64,000 nucleotides of DNA from Pseudomonas putida (GCF_028682635.1 NZ_JANHLK010000001.1:372001-436000); one strand, 5' to 3'. Counted from the stretch's first letter, positions 6,846 to 16,466 are shown. The notes: generated from the letters alone by a model not told the origin. Translations and numbers: made by a program.

Positions 6846-9116
6846 ATGTCCGATCGTTTCGAACTCTTCCTCACTTGCCCTAAAGGCCTTGAAGGCCTGC
6901 TCATCGAGGAAGCCGTCGGGCTTGGCCTTGAGGAAGCGCGTGAGCACACTTCTGCCGTGCGTGGCATGGCCACCATGGAAACCGCTTATCGCCTGTGCCT
7001 GTGGTCGCGCCTGGCCAACCGGGTGCTGCTGGTCCTCAAGCGTTTCCCGATGAAAGACGCCGAAGACCTCTACCACGGCGTGCTGGACATCGAGTGGCAG
7101 GACCACATGCTCAATGACGGCACCCTGGCCGTCGAATTCAGCGGTCACGGCTCAGGCATCGACAACACCCACTTCGGCGCCTTGAAGGTCAAGGACGCCA
7201 TCGTCGACAAACTGCGCACCCCGCAGGGCGACCGTCCATCCATCGACAAGCTCAACCCGGACCTGCGTATCCATCTGCGCCTGGATCGCGGTGAAGCGAT
7301 CCTCTCGCTCGACCTTTCCGGCCACAGCCTGCACCAGCGCGGCTATCGCCTGCAGCAAGGTGCGGCGCCGCTGAAGGAAAACCTCGCGGCGGCGATCCTG
7401 ATCCGTTCCGGCTGGCCACGCATCGCCGCTGAAGGCGGCGCCCTGGCTGACCCGATGTGCGGTGTCGGCACCTTCCTGGTCGAAGCGGCGATGATCGCTG
7501 CCGACATCGCGCCGAACCTGCGCCGCGAGCAATGGGGTTTCACCGCCTGGCTCGGCCACGTGCCGGCACTGTGGAAAAAGCTCCATGAAGAAGCCAGTGA
7601 ACGTGCGGCGGCCGGCCTGGCCAAGCCACCGTTGTGGATTCGCGGTTACGAAGCCGACCCGCGCCTGATTCAACCGGGTCGCAACAACGTCGAGCGTGCC
7701 GGCCTGAGCGAGTGGATCAAGATCTACCAGGGCGAAGTCGCGACCTTCGAGCCGCGTCCGGACCAGAACCAGAAAGGCCTGGTGATCTGCAACCCTCCAT
7801 ACGGCGAGCGTCTGGGCGACGAGGCGAGCCTGCTCTACCTCTACCAGAACCTGGGCGAACGCCTGCGTCAGGCGTGCCTGAACTGGGAAGCGGCGGTGTT
7901 CACCGGCGCCCCGGACCTGGGCAAGCGCATGGGTATCCGCAGCCACAAGCAGTATTCGTTCTGGAACGGCGCCTTGCCGTGCAAGCTGTTGCTGATCAAG
8001 GTATTGCCGGATCAATTCGTCACCGGCGAACGTCGTACCCCGGAACAGCGTCAGGCCGAGCGTGAGCAGGCGGCCTACGACCAGGCGCCGAGCGAGCCGC
8101 AAGAGCGCCAGTACAACAAGAACGGCAACCCGATCAAACCGACGCCGGCACCGGCGCCGGTGATCGAGCAGCCGCGCCTGAGCGAAGGCGGGCAGATGTT
8201 TGCCAACCGCCTGCAGAAAAACCTCAAGGCGCTGGGCAAGTGGGTCAAGCGTGAAGGCATCGACTGCTATCGCGTCTACGATGCCGACATGCCGGAATAC
8301 TCCATGGCCATCGACCTGTACCACGACTGGGTCCACGTCCAGGAATACGCCGCACCGAAATCCATCGATCCGGAGAAGGCCTCGGCGCGCATGTTCGACG
8401 CCCTGGCGGCGATCCCGCAGGCCCTGAACGTCGACAAGAGCCGCGTGGTGGTCAAGCGCCGCGAGCGTCAGAGCGGTACCAGGCAGTACGAGCGCCAGGC
8501 CGCCCAGGGCAAGTTCGTCGAGGTCAACGAAGGCGGGGTGAAGCTGCTGGTCAACCTCACCGATTACCTCGATACCGGGTTGTTCCTCGACCACCGGCCG
8601 ATGCGCATGCGCATCCAGAAAGAGGCCGCCGGCAAGCGCTTCCTCAACCTGTATTGCTACACCGCCACGGCCAGTGTCCATGCGGCCAAGGGCGGCGCGC
8701 GCAGTACCACCAGCGTCGACTTGTCGAAAACCTACCTGGACTGGGCGCGTCGCAACCTGTCGCTGAACGGTTTCTCCGACAAGAATCGCCTGGAGCAGAG
8801 TGACGTGATGGTCTGGCTGGAAGCCTGCCGTGAAGAGTACGACCTGATCTTCATCGACCCGCCGACTTTCTCCAACTCCAAGCGCATGGAAGGGATCTTC
8901 GACGTGCAGCGTGACCAGGTGCAACTGATCGACCTGGCCATGGCGCGCCTGGCACCGGGTGGAGTGCTGTACTTCTCCAACAACTTCCGCAAGTTCGAGC
9001 TCGAGCCTAACCTCAGCGAGCGCTACGCGATCGAAGAGATCACCGCCCAGACCATCGACGCGGATTTTTCCCGTAACACCAAGATCCACCGTGCCTGGAA
9101 AATCACTGCCCGTTGA
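6846..9116 (+). CDS. rlmL: 23S rRNA (guanine) methyltransferase RlmKL, two enzymes in one chain
   Basis: 756 residues. A THUMP RNA-binding domain (about 45-155) is followed by the RlmL methyltransferase domain with DPMCGVGTFLVEAA (SAM site) and CNPPYGERLG (catalytic NPPY). The C-terminal third is the RlmK domain with LNLYCYTATASVHAAKGG and FIDPPTFSNSKRM. In E. coli the RlmL half makes m2G2445 and the RlmK half m7G2069 in 23S rRNA. The linker around residues 395-450 is rich in Q, P and E. The start ATG at 6846 (MSDRFELFLTCPKGLEGLL) matches the family, and an in-frame ATG at 6789 would add 19 unlike residues. Confidence 0.95.
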   Translation: MSDRFELFLTCPKGLEGLLIEEAVGLGLEEAREHTSAVRGMATMETAYRLCLWSRLANRVLLVLKRFPMKDAEDLYHGVLDIEWQDHMLNDGTLAVEFSGHGSGIDNTHFGALKVKDAIVDKLRTPQGDRPSIDKLNPDLRIHLRLDRGEAILSLDLSGHSLHQRGYRLQQGAAPLKENLAAAILIRSGWPRIAAEGGALADPMCGVGTFLVEAAMIAADIAPNLRREQWGFTAWLGHVPALWKKLHEEASERAAAGLAKPPLWIRGYEADPRLIQPGRNNVERAGLSEWIKIYQGEVATFEPRPDQNQKGLVICNPPYGERLGDEASLLYLYQNLGERLRQACLNWEAAVFTGAPDLGKRMGIRSHKQYSFWNGALPCKLLLIKVLPDQFVTGERRTPEQRQAEREQAAYDQAPSEPQERQYNKNGNPIKPTPAPAPVIEQPRLSEGGQMFANRLQKNLKALGKWVKREGIDCYRVYDADMPEYSMAIDLYHDWVHVQEYAAPKSIDPEKASARMFDALAAIPQALNVDKSRVVVKRRERQSGTRQYERQAAQGKFVEVNEGGVKLLVNLTDYLDTGLFLDHRPMRMRIQKEAAGKRFLNLYCYTATASVHAAKGGARSTTSVDLSKTYLDWARRNLSLNGFSDKNRLEQSDVMVWLEACREEYDLIFIDPPTFSNSKRMEGIFDVQRDQVQLIDLAMARLAPGGVLYFSNNFRKFELEPNLSERYAIEEITAQTIDADFSRNTKIHRAWKITAR

Positions 9117-9130
9117 TGGGGTGAATGGCA

Positions 9131-9199
9131 CTGTAGGCGCCGGCTTGTCGGCGAAGGCGATTTCAGGATCGCCTTCGCCGACAAGCCGGGCCCCACGGT
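9131..9199. repeat. REP-type palindrome, class B
   Basis: CTGTAGGCGCCGGCTTGTCGGCGAAGG is mirrored by CCTTCGCCGACAAGCCGGG after a short spacer, 14 bases downstream of rlmL. The right end (CCCCACGG) has drifted from the usual CTCCTACAG. Confidence 0.75.
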
Positions 9200-9281
9200 A
9201 CTGGTCAAATTAGTGGCTAATAGCTATAACTCAACTCATGGCCAATGGGCTTTCCCGCACCTGGCGTTTTGAGTTGCGTCT

Positions 9282-11681
9282 ATGTCGTTGCACGCCGTGC
9301 GCCCCAAGATCCTGGGTTTTATCAGCGAAGATGTCTCGGCCGGGCTGGTCGCGCTCATGGTCTTGCTCATCGGCGGGACTCTCACGGCATTGCTCGCCTG
9401 GTCGACGCTGAACCTGTTTCACCATCAATTGCGCCAGCGCTTCCAGTTGCTGGCCAGCGAACGCTACAGCCGTATCGAAGAACGCTTCCAGGATCAGGAA
9501 CAGCGCCTCGATGGCCTGCGCCGGTTCTTTGCCAACTCCGATGCGGTCTCCCGCGCGGAATTCGACGGCTACACCCAACCCCTGTTGCACCGGACCCAGG
9601 CGTACTCGTTTGCCGAACGGATCACTCGCGACCAGCGACCAGCCTTCGAGCGCCGGGCGCGCGAGGAGGGCCTGGGCGAGTTCACGCTGCGCGAACTGAA
9701 TGCCGACGGCCAGTTGCAAGTGGCCGGCGAGCGGGATGAGTACGTAGCGGTGTTGTATAGCCAGACACAGAGCAAACTCGGTGCGCCACTGGGCTATGAC
9801 TTGCTGGCGCAGCCCTTGCGTCGCGCCGCGCTGGAACGGGCCGAGCAGCGCCGGGGCATGGCCGTGTCGCAACCGCTGCACCTGGTCAATATCGAGCCGG
9901 CTTATGCGCGAGGCGTACTCTTGGTTGCCCCGGTCATGCTGCGCAGTAGCGCCGCCGACGCAACGGGCAAGCCGTTCGGTTATGTCATGGCGGTGATCAG
10001 CATGCGCCAGTTGCTGGCGGACGGTCTACCGGAGGTGGACCGTGATTATCTCTCGGTGCGCATTCTCGACCTGTCCACCGATGAGCAGCATGAGGTGTTG
10101 TTTCAATCGCCCAATGCGCCCGCGCTCAGTGACCTGTCCGCGACTCGCCTGTTACGTCTGGCCGACCATGATTATCAGGTCGACATCCAGCCCAGCGAGG
10201 CTTTCCTGCGGGCGAATCACTCTTCGGTGACCACGCTGATGGTGCTCGGTGGCTTGCTCAGCGTGTTGCTCAGCGCATTGCTCTATGTGCTGGTCAGTCA
10301 GCGGCAACGGGCGCTGAAGATGGTCGAGCAAAGAACTGAGGAACTGCGCGCCCGCGAACAGGAGCTGCGCGGCACCCATGGCCAGTTGCGCGGGGTGCTG
10401 GATGCCGCGACCCAGGTCGCGATCATCGCCACGGACCTGCGCGGGGTGATCAGCACCTTCAACGCCGGCGCCGAGCACATGCTCGGTTATACCGTCGCCG
10501 AAGTGGTCGGGCGCATGACCCTGGAAAACCTGCACTTGCCCCGGGAGCTCGCGGTACGTTCGGCAGAATTGAGTGCCTGTTACGGCAAGCCGGTACCGGC
10601 CTGTCATGCGATGCTGGTCGAGGGGCGCGTCGAGGGCGGCCATGAGGCGCGGGAGTGGACGCTGGTGCGTGGCGATGGCAGCCATCTGATCGTCAACATG
10701 CTGGCCACGCCGGTGTTCGATGAGCAGGGCCTGTGGGTCGGGCACCTGGCAATCTGCATCGACATCACCGAACGCAAGCGCGTGCATGAGGCCCTGGCCG
10801 CACGGGACCTGTTGTTGAAGAAACTCAGCGCCCATGTGCCTGGCGGGATCTACCAGTTCAAGATGGAGTTCGACGGGCGCTTCAGCGTGATCTACGCCAG
10901 CGACGGCATTCGCGAGATCTATGAGCTGGAGCCGGACGTGCTGCTGCTCAACGCCGAAGCGATTTTCACGCGGATTCATCCCCAGGACACCACGCGCGTG
11001 CGTGCCTCGATCCGGGACTCGGCCGAAACCCTCAGCCACTGGCGCGAGGAATACCGCGTGCAACTGCCCCAGCGCGGCCTGCGTTGGGTCCGCGGCGAGG
11101 CGACCCCGGAAGAACTGCCCGGCGGCGGCGTACTCTGGCATGGCTACATCTCGGACATTACCGACACCAAGCGGGTGGAAGAAGAACTGCGGGCGCTGTC
11201 GGTCACCGACGCCCTGACCGGCATCCACAACCGCCGCTATTTCCAGGAGCGCCTGACCACCGAGATGGCCCGGGTGGAGCGCGGGGGGGGCGATCTGTCG
11301 GTGATCATGCTCGACATTGACCACTTCAAGCGCATCAATGACCAGTACGGCCATGCCGTGGGCGATCGGGTGTTGCAGGCGGTGTGCGAACGGGTTGGCC
11401 ATCGGCTACGGCGCACCGATGTGTTCTGCCGCCTGGGCGGTGAGGAGTTCATGGTCCTGTGCCCGGACATCGGCGGCGAGCAGGCCCATCTGCTGGCGCT
11501 GGAGTTGTGGCAATGCCTGCGCAGCGCGCCGATCGATGAAGTCGGCGTGGTCACCGCCAGTTTCGGCATTGCCAGCTGGCGTGAGGGCGAGGGCGCGGAT
11601 GGGTTGTTGTTGCGGGCGGATTCGGGGGTGTATGTGGCGAAGCAGGAGGGCAGGGATCGGGTGCAGGGCGAGATGAACTGA
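9282..11681 (+). CDS. Membrane-bound diguanylate cyclase with CHASE and PAS domains
   Basis: 799 residues. TM1 (about 19-43) and TM2 (about 315-338) enclose a periplasmic CHASE-type sensor (ERFQDQEQRLDGLRRFF, AYSFAERI, LGYDLLAQPLRRAALERA). Two PAS domains follow (about 365-505 and 515-630), each with a PAC-like end (HLAICIDITERKR, WHGYISDITDTKR), then a GGDEF domain with the active-site variant GGEEF at 719-723 and DIDHFKRIND. RRTD lies five residues ahead of GGEEF, a conserved inhibitory site, so synthesis of cyclic di-GMP with product feedback is expected. No EAL domain is present. The start has a weak ribosome site. The signal sensed is unknown. Confidence 0.9.
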   Translation: MSLHAVRPKILGFISEDVSAGLVALMVLLIGGTLTALLAWSTLNLFHHQLRQRFQLLASERYSRIEERFQDQEQRLDGLRRFFANSDAVSRAEFDGYTQPLLHRTQAYSFAERITRDQRPAFERRAREEGLGEFTLRELNADGQLQVAGERDEYVAVLYSQTQSKLGAPLGYDLLAQPLRRAALERAEQRRGMAVSQPLHLVNIEPAYARGVLLVAPVMLRSSAADATGKPFGYVMAVISMRQLLADGLPEVDRDYLSVRILDLSTDEQHEVLFQSPNAPALSDLSATRLLRLADHDYQVDIQPSEAFLRANHSSVTTLMVLGGLLSVLLSALLYVLVSQRQRALKMVEQRTEELRAREQELRGTHGQLRGVLDAATQVAIIATDLRGVISTFNAGAEHMLGYTVAEVVGRMTLENLHLPRELAVRSAELSACYGKPVPACHAMLVEGRVEGGHEAREWTLVRGDGSHLIVNMLATPVFDEQGLWVGHLAICIDITERKRVHEALAARDLLLKKLSAHVPGGIYQFKMEFDGRFSVIYASDGIREIYELEPDVLLLNAEAIFTRIHPQDTTRVRASIRDSAETLSHWREEYRVQLPQRGLRWVRGEATPEELPGGGVLWHGYISDITDTKRVEEELRALSVTDALTGIHNRRYFQERLTTEMARVERGGGDLSVIMLDIDHFKRINDQYGHAVGDRVLQAVCERVGHRLRRTDVFCRLGGEEFMVLCPDIGGEQAHLLALELWQCLRSAPIDEVGVVTASFGIASWREGEGADGLLLRADSGVYVAKQEGRDRVQGEMN

Positions 11682-11699
11682 CCCGGGTGAACGCAGCCC

Positions 11700-11790
11700 C
11701 TGTAGGAGCCAGCTTGCTGGCGAAGGCGCAGGCAGATTCAGCATGGAGGTGCCTGGTCGTACGTCTTCGCTGGCAAGCCAGCTCCTACAG
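11700..11790. repeat. REP-type palindrome, class B
   Basis: CTGTAGGAGCCAGCTTGCTGGCGAAG and its inverted copy are separated by about 35 bases, lying between the convergent cyclase gene and dacB. Confidence 0.85.
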
Positions 11791-11803
11791 GGGGGTGGTG
11801 TTT

Positions 11804-13270
11804 TTATAGAACCGAAGCGGTCTGCGCCAGTTTCGGCTGGCGATACAGGTCCAGCAGCACCTGGTCGAGCACCGACGACGCACCAAACGGTGCCTTGTCG
11901 TTGAGGATCGCCACCACCGCCCAGGTGTTGCCGTTGACGTCGCGGCTGAAGCCGGCGATTGCCCGCACGGTGTTCAGGGTGCCGGTCTTGACGTGGGCTT
12001 CACCGCGCATGGCGGTGGTCTTCAGGCGTTTGCGCATGGTGCCGTCGGTGCCGGCAATCGGCATCGAACTGATGTACTCGGCGGCGTAAGGGCTGCGCCA
12101 GGCGGCTTGCAGCATCGACGCCATTTCCCGGGCACTGACGCGTTCGGCACGGGACAGGCCGGAGCCGTTCTCCATCACCAGGTGCGGCGCGGTAATGCCT
12201 TTCTTCGCCAGCCACTGACGCACCACGCGCTGGGCGGCCTTGGCGTCGTCGGCGTCGGCATCGGTGCGGAACCTCTGGCCCAGGCTCAGGAACAGCTGCT
12301 GGGCCATGGTGTTGTTACTGTATTTGTTGATGTCGCGGATGATTTCCGCCAGATCCGGCGAGAATGCCCGCGCCAGTACCTTGGCGCCCTTCGGTGTCGG
12401 CGCCAGCACATCCTTGCCCTGGATGCTGCCGCCCAGTTCTTTCCAGATCGCGCGAACGGCGCCGGCGGTGTAGGTGGCGTGGTCCAGCAACGACAGGTAG
12501 GTCTGCGAGCTGCAGCCATCGCCCAACTGGCCGCCGACCGTCACGGTCACGCTGCCATCGGGCTGGGGCACCGGGTTGTAGCGCACACCACCGGTGCATT
12601 GCTTGGAATTGAGCGCCTTGACCTGGTTTTCGATGCGGATGCTGGCGATCGGCGGCTCCACCGAGACCAGCACTCTGCCCGAGTCATTGCGCGCAACGAA
12701 ACGCAGGGCCTTGAGGTTGACCAGCAACGCATCGGGCTTGACCAGGAACGGCTTGTTGTCGTCGTTGCCGTCGTCGTTGAACTCGGGCAGTTGCGGTTGC
12801 ACGAAGAAGTTCTTGTCCAGCACCAGGTCGCCGGAGACCTGGGTCACGCCGTTGGCGCGCAGGTCGCGCATCAGCAGCCAGAGTTTTTCCATGTTCAGCT
12901 TCGGATCGCCGCCACCCTTGAGGTAGAGGTTGCCGTTGAGGATGCCGCCGCTGAGGGTGCCATCGGTATAGAACTCGGTTTTCCACTGGTGATTGGGGCC
13001 GAGCATTTCCAGGGCCGCGTACGTAGTGACCAGCTTCATGGTCGACGCCGGGTTGACCGAGACGTCGGCGTTGAAGATGGTCGGGGTGCCGGGGCCGTTG
13101 AGTGGAATCATCACCAGCGACAGGGCGTTGTCCTGCAATTTGCTGGCCTTGAGGGCTTTTTCGACGTTGGGCGACAGGCTGGTATTGATCGGTTCAGCGG
13201 AAACGGGGAGGGCCAGGGGGAAAAGCAGGCCGGCCAGGAGCAATGGACGCAACGATTTGATCATGTACAT
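11804..13270 (-). CDS. dacB: D-alanyl-D-alanine carboxypeptidase/endopeptidase (PBP4, class C)
   Basis: A 488-residue periplasmic penicillin-binding protein of the S13 family, which trims peptidoglycan side chains. An N-terminal signal peptide (LLLAGLLFPLALPVSA, cleavage near residue 25) precedes the catalytic motifs: STMK with Ser76 and Lys79, the SNN motif in KYSNNTMAQQLF, and KTGT starting at Lys428. The long insert between the first two motifs is typical of PBP4. Two in-frame ATGs are possible (13270 and 13264). The first has AGGG four bases upstream and the second ten bases upstream; the first is used here. Confidence 0.93.
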   Translation of the reverse strand: MYMIKSLRPLLLAGLLFPLALPVSAEPINTSLSPNVEKALKASKLQDNALSLVMIPLNGPGTPTIFNADVSVNPASTMKLVTTYAALEMLGPNHQWKTEFYTDGTLSGGILNGNLYLKGGGDPKLNMEKLWLLMRDLRANGVTQVSGDLVLDKNFFVQPQLPEFNDDGNDDNKPFLVKPDALLVNLKALRFVARNDSGRVLVSVEPPIASIRIENQVKALNSKQCTGGVRYNPVPQPDGSVTVTVGGQLGDGCSSQTYLSLLDHATYTAGAVRAIWKELGGSIQGKDVLAPTPKGAKVLARAFSPDLAEIIRDINKYSNNTMAQQLFLSLGQRFRTDADADDAKAAQRVVRQWLAKKGITAPHLVMENGSGLSRAERVSAREMASMLQAAWRSPYAAEYISSMPIAGTDGTMRKRLKTTAMRGEAHVKTGTLNTVRAIAGFSRDVNGNTWAVVAILNDKAPFGASSVLDQVLLDLYRQPKLAQTASVL

Positions 13271-13498
13271 AAAACCCTACAGCCGAGGGGGAAATAAAGA
13301 CGAGGGCATGAAGATAAATTCCCTCAGTGGTCATGAAAGTGTCGGCATTATGCCCCAAGGTGCCACGGCTTGTGCCGTGCGCGGGGCCACCAATGGGCTA
13401 TTTTTTACCGACGGTAGGCGTTGCGCCCCAGAGAGTCGGGCAATTGGCGGCTTAAACTGCTAAAGTGCGGCCCGTTATTACTTAAGAGGATTGTTCCA

Positions 13499-13843
13499 AT
13501 GGCGACTAACCGCTCCCAGCGTCTGCGCAAAAAACTGTGCGTTGATGAATTTCAAGAGCTGGGTTTCGAACTGAACCTGGATTTCAAGGAAGATCTGTCC
13601 GAAGAAGCCATTGATGCCTTCCTCGAGGCGTTCCTCAAAGATGCCATGGAAGCCAACGGTCTGGGCTATGTCGGCGGTGATGACTATGGTCTGGTTTGCC
13701 TGATCAAGCGTGGCTCGGTCAGCGCTGAACAACGCGCTGCCGTTGAAGCCTGGCTCAAAGGCCGCACCGAGCTGACCAGCGTTGAAGTCAGCCCGCTGCT
13801 GGACGTCTGGTACCCGGAAAAGCCGATCAATCCGGTAGCCTGA
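13499..13843 (+). CDS. yggL: YggL family (DUF469) 50S ribosome-binding protein
   Basis: A 114-residue acidic protein with the DUF469 pattern: NRSQRLRKKLCVDEFQELGFEL at the start and GLVCLIKRGSVSAEQRAAVEAWL near the end. E. coli YggL has been found associated with the large ribosomal subunit; its function is not well defined. The start at 13499 has AAGAGGA at a good distance and a typical MATNRSQRLRKK N-terminus; an in-frame upstream ATG at 13421 would add unrelated residues. A strong terminator follows directly. Confidence 0.9.
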   Translation: MATNRSQRLRKKLCVDEFQELGFELNLDFKEDLSEEAIDAFLEAFLKDAMEANGLGYVGGDDYGLVCLIKRGSVSAEQRAAVEAWLKGRTELTSVEVSPLLDVWYPEKPINPVA

Positions 13844-13849
13844 TGTTAT

Positions 13850-13885
13850 AAAAAAACGGCGACCATTGAGTCGCCGTTTTTTTTT
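13850..13885. terminator. Bidirectional terminator after yggL
   Basis: A 10-bp perfect stem AAAACGGCGA/TCGCCGTTTT with an 8-base loop has T runs on both strands. It can stop yggL from the left and the convergent transporter gene from the right. Confidence 0.85.
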
Positions 13886-13894
13886 GGGAAGATC

Positions 13895-13976
13895 AAAAGA
13901 TCGCAGCCTTCGGCAGCTCCTACATTGGAACGCGATCCCCTGTAGGAGCTGTCGAGTGAAACGAGGCTGCGATCTT
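13895..13976. repeat. REP-type palindrome, class A
   Basis: AAAAGATCGCAGCCTTCGGC and its partly degenerate inverted copy surround a central GTAGGAGC pair. It abuts the stop codon of the BenE-type transporter gene, sharing one base with it. Confidence 0.8.
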
Positions 13977-15166
13977 CAGCCTTTACGCCAATTCAGAATC
14001 ACCAGCGTCACCACCCCCGCCACAATCCCCCAGAACGCCGAACCGATGGAAAACAGCGTCAGCCCCGATGCCGTGACCATGAAGGTGATCAGCGCCGCTT
14101 CACGCTCCTTCGCTTCGCTCATGGCGATGCTCAGGCCGTTGATGATCGAACCGAACAACGCCAGTGCGGCAATCGACAGCACCAGTTCCTTGGGCAGCGC
14201 GGCAAACAAGGCTGCCAGCGTCGCGCCGAACACGCCGGCGATGCCATAGAAAATCCCGCACCAGACCGCCGCCGTATAACGCTTGTTGCGATCCTCATGG
14301 GCATGGGGCCCGGTGCAGATCGCCGCGCTGATGGCGGCCAGGTTAATCCCGTGGGAACCGAAGGGCGCCAGCAGCAGCGAGGCGATGCCGGTGGTGGTGA
14401 TCAGCGGCGAAGCTGGCACGTTGTAGCCGTCGGCGCGCAGCACGGCGATGCCTGGCATGTTTTGCGAAGTCATCGCGACCACGAACAACGGGATGCCGAT
14501 ACTGATGGTCGCGGCGAGGGAGAAGTGCGGTGTTGTCCAGACCGGCGTGGCTACTTCCAGGTGGAACGCGCTGAAGTCCAGCAGCCCCATGAGGCCGGAC
14601 AAGGCCGTGCCGATCAGCAATGCGCCCAACACGGCATAACGCGGCGACAGGCGCTTGACCACCAGGTAGGTGAAGAACATGCCCAGCACCAGCGCAGTGC
14701 GATGCTGCGCTGCGACGAAAATCTCGCTGCCGATCTTGAACAGGATCCCCGCCAGCAATGCCGCCGCCAGGGACGCGGGAATCTTTTTCACCAGGCGTTC
14801 GAAACTGCCGGTCAGCCCGCAGATCGTCACCAGCACCGCGCAGGTAATATAGGCACCGATGGCTTCGCCGTAGGTCACGCCCCCCAGGCTGGTGATCAAC
14901 AAGGCCGCGCCCGGGGTGGACCAGGCAATGGTGATGGGGGTGCGGTAGCGCAAGGACAGGCCGATCGAGCACACCGCCATGCCAATGGAAATCGCCCAGA
15001 TCCACGACGAAATCTGCCCGCTGGTCAGCCCGGCCGCTTGCCCGGCCTGGAACATCAGCACCAGGGAACTGGTGTAGCCGGTCATCATGGCGATGAACCC
15101 GGCGACGATGGCCGATGGAGAGGTATCGGCCAAGGGGCGCAGTTGGGTATGCGTGGCGTCGTTCAT
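13976..15166 (-). CDS. BenE/YdcO family transporter
   Basis: A 396-residue inner membrane protein with about 11-12 hydrophobic segments. It has the features of the BenE benzoate transporter family: an N-terminal SPSAIVAGFIAMMTGYTSSLVLMFQA, AWSTPGAALLITS in the first half, and MTSQNMPGIAVLRADGY, a family hallmark. BenE members move benzoate or related aromatic acids, but no benzoate catabolic gene is nearby, so the substrate is open. The neighbouring guaD and xdh genes make a purine-related compound conceivable, though the sequence does not show this. A GntR gene is divergent from it and may control it. Confidence 0.85.
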   Translation of the reverse strand: MNDATHTQLRPLADTSPSAIVAGFIAMMTGYTSSLVLMFQAGQAAGLTSGQISSWIWAISIGMAVCSIGLSLRYRTPITIAWSTPGAALLITSLGGVTYGEAIGAYITCAVLVTICGLTGSFERLVKKIPASLAAALLAGILFKIGSEIFVAAQHRTALVLGMFFTYLVVKRLSPRYAVLGALLIGTALSGLMGLLDFSAFHLEVATPVWTTPHFSLAATISIGIPLFVVAMTSQNMPGIAVLRADGYNVPASPLITTTGIASLLLAPFGSHGINLAAISAAICTGPHAHEDRNKRYTAAVWCGIFYGIAGVFGATLAALFAALPKELVLSIAALALFGSIINGLSIAMSEAKEREAALITFMVTASGLTLFSIGSAFWGIVAGVVTLVILNWRKG

Positions 15167-15218
15167 GACGGCGGTGTTCCTTTATACGTATGAAGATGTC
15201 CGCTGCAACACTGAACCC

Positions 15219-15310
15219 CTGTGGGAGCGGGCTTGCTCGCGAATGCGGTCCGTCAGCTACATTAATGTCTGCTGACACGCCCTCTTCGCGAGCAAGCCCG
15301 ATCCCACAGG
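15219..15310. repeat. REP-type palindrome, class D
   Basis: CTGTGGGAGCGGGCTTGCTC and GCGAGCAAGCCCGATCCCACAG are inverted around about 45 bases. This is the only copy of this variant in the window. Confidence 0.8.
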
Positions 15311-15418
15311 GATTGCGAACAAAGGCGGATTCTGCGAACAAGCCTAAACTCAAACGTAATGTATTGTTGCCATACAGCGGATGTGACAAACAGCCGTACA
15401 GTCGTGTTGGCACTAACC

Positions 15419-15430
15419 ATTGTGTACAAT
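15419..15430. promoter_or_regulatory. Candidate GntR-type operator
   Basis: ATTGT-GT-ACAAT resembles the short GT...AC dyads bound by FadR-subfamily GntR proteins and lies in the region between the transporter and the regulator. A single short dyad is weak evidence. Confidence 0.3.
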
Positions 15431-15522
15431 CGCAGTGATTTTCACGCGATACTTGCCAGCGACCCACTGTGCCGTATTACAGTCACCGTCAATTCGCCGC
15501 AGTTCTTCCGACTCGAGTGCCC

Positions 15523-16287
15523 ATGAACGAACAGTTGCAACCCCTAAAGAAACAGCCGCGAGCAGGCAAAGCCGGCCGCAGCGGAACCCAGGACGATATT
15601 GTCTACGCGCATATCTTCGAGGCCATCCTCGAACAGCGCCTGGCGCCCGGCACCAAGTTGAGCGAAGAAGCGCTGGGGGAAATTTTCGGGGTCAGCCGCA
15701 CTATCATTCGCCGCGCGCTGTCGCGCCTGGCCCATGAAAGCGTGGTGTTGCTGCGGCCAAATCGCGGCGCCGTGGTTGCCAGCCCGAGCGTCGAAGAGGC
15801 GCGCCAGGTGTTCATGGCCCGGCGTCTGGTGGAGCGGGCGATCACCGAGCTTGCGGTCGAGCACGCCACCGCCGAACAGATTGCCGAGTTGCGGCAGATG
15901 GTCAACGACGAGCGCGACAGCTTTTCCCGTGGCGACCGGGGCGCCGGCATCCGCTTGTCGGGCGAATTCCACCTGAAACTGGCCGAAGCGGCGAAAAACG
16001 CCCCGCTGATCAGCTTCCAGCGCAGCCTGGTGTCCCAGACTTCGCTGATCATTGCCCAGTACGAAAGCGGCAACCGTTCCCACTGCTCCTACGACGAGCA
16101 CACCCAGTTGATCGACGCCATTGAAAAGCGCGACGCGGAACTGGCGGTGAACCTGATGATGCATCACATGGATCACATCGACAGCAAACTCAATCTCGAT
16201 GAGGAAAGTGCGTCGGATGATTTGCATGCGGTGTTCTCGCATTTGTTGCAGACCAAGAAGCCGGGGCGGTCGCCGGCGAAAATCTGA
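15523..16287 (+). CDS. GntR family transcriptional regulator (FCD type)
   Basis: 254 residues. An N-terminal winged helix (about 24-90: ILEQRLAPGTKLSEEALGEIFGVSRTIIRRALSRLAHE) precedes an all-helical FCD effector domain (about 95-235) containing the EFHLKLAEAAKN segment and the histidines of a metal site (HCSYDEHTQLIDAI). FCD regulators respond to organic acids and similar metabolites. It is divergent from the BenE-type gene and precedes guaD in opposite orientation, so it may control the transporter, the purine genes or both. The ATG at 15523 is chosen because the family sequence begins there. Confidence 0.88.
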   Translation: MNEQLQPLKKQPRAGKAGRSGTQDDIVYAHIFEAILEQRLAPGTKLSEEALGEIFGVSRTIIRRALSRLAHESVVLLRPNRGAVVASPSVEEARQVFMARRLVERAITELAVEHATAEQIAELRQMVNDERDSFSRGDRGAGIRLSGEFHLKLAEAAKNAPLISFQRSLVSQTSLIIAQYESGNRSHCSYDEHTQLIDAIEKRDAELAVNLMMHHMDHIDSKLNLDEESASDDLHAVFSHLLQTKKPGRSPAKI

Positions 16288-16304
16288 GAGACCGCGTCGC
16301 GCCT

Positions 16305-16396
16305 ATCGCCAGCAGGCTGGCTCCCACAGGATTTTGTGTCGAATGCAAAATTTGTGATCACTGAAGATCAACTGTGGGAGCCAGCCTGCTGGCGAT
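16305..16396. repeat. REP-type palindrome, class C
   Basis: ATCGCCAGCAGGCTGGCTCC and its inverted copy are about 45 bases apart, between the convergent GntR gene and guaD. The same variant recurs at 18692. Confidence 0.85.
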
Positions 16397-16414
16397 GGCG
16401 GCAGGACAGGCAAT

Positions 16415-16452
16415 AAAAATCCCCCGGGCTGAAAAGCGACGGGGGATTTTTT
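16415..16452. terminator. Terminator of guaD (possibly bidirectional)
   Basis: AAAATCCCCC and GGGGGATTTT form a 10-bp stem around a 15-base loop, with A and T runs on both sides. It lies 15 bases after the guaD stop codon. Confidence 0.75.
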
Positions 16453-16466
16453 ATGCCCGGAAAACC

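Larger units (their letters stand above)
15167..15522. other. Divergent intergenic region, transporter / GntR regulator
   Basis: This 356-base stretch has no gene. It holds a REP palindrome at 15219-15310. Beyond it, near the GntR gene, the DNA is richer in A and T (about 15340-15450) and includes the small dyad ATTGT-GT-ACAAT at 15419-15430. The promoters for both genes should lie there. Confidence 0.5.

Noticed and set aside
7152..9131. Long open frame of 659 codons on the minus strand opposite rlmL
   Set aside because: It is a shadow of high GC codon use in rlmL and has no recognisable domain; the same holds for long antisense frames over smc (24506-26464), ligA (28342-30393) and xdh (17878-21216).
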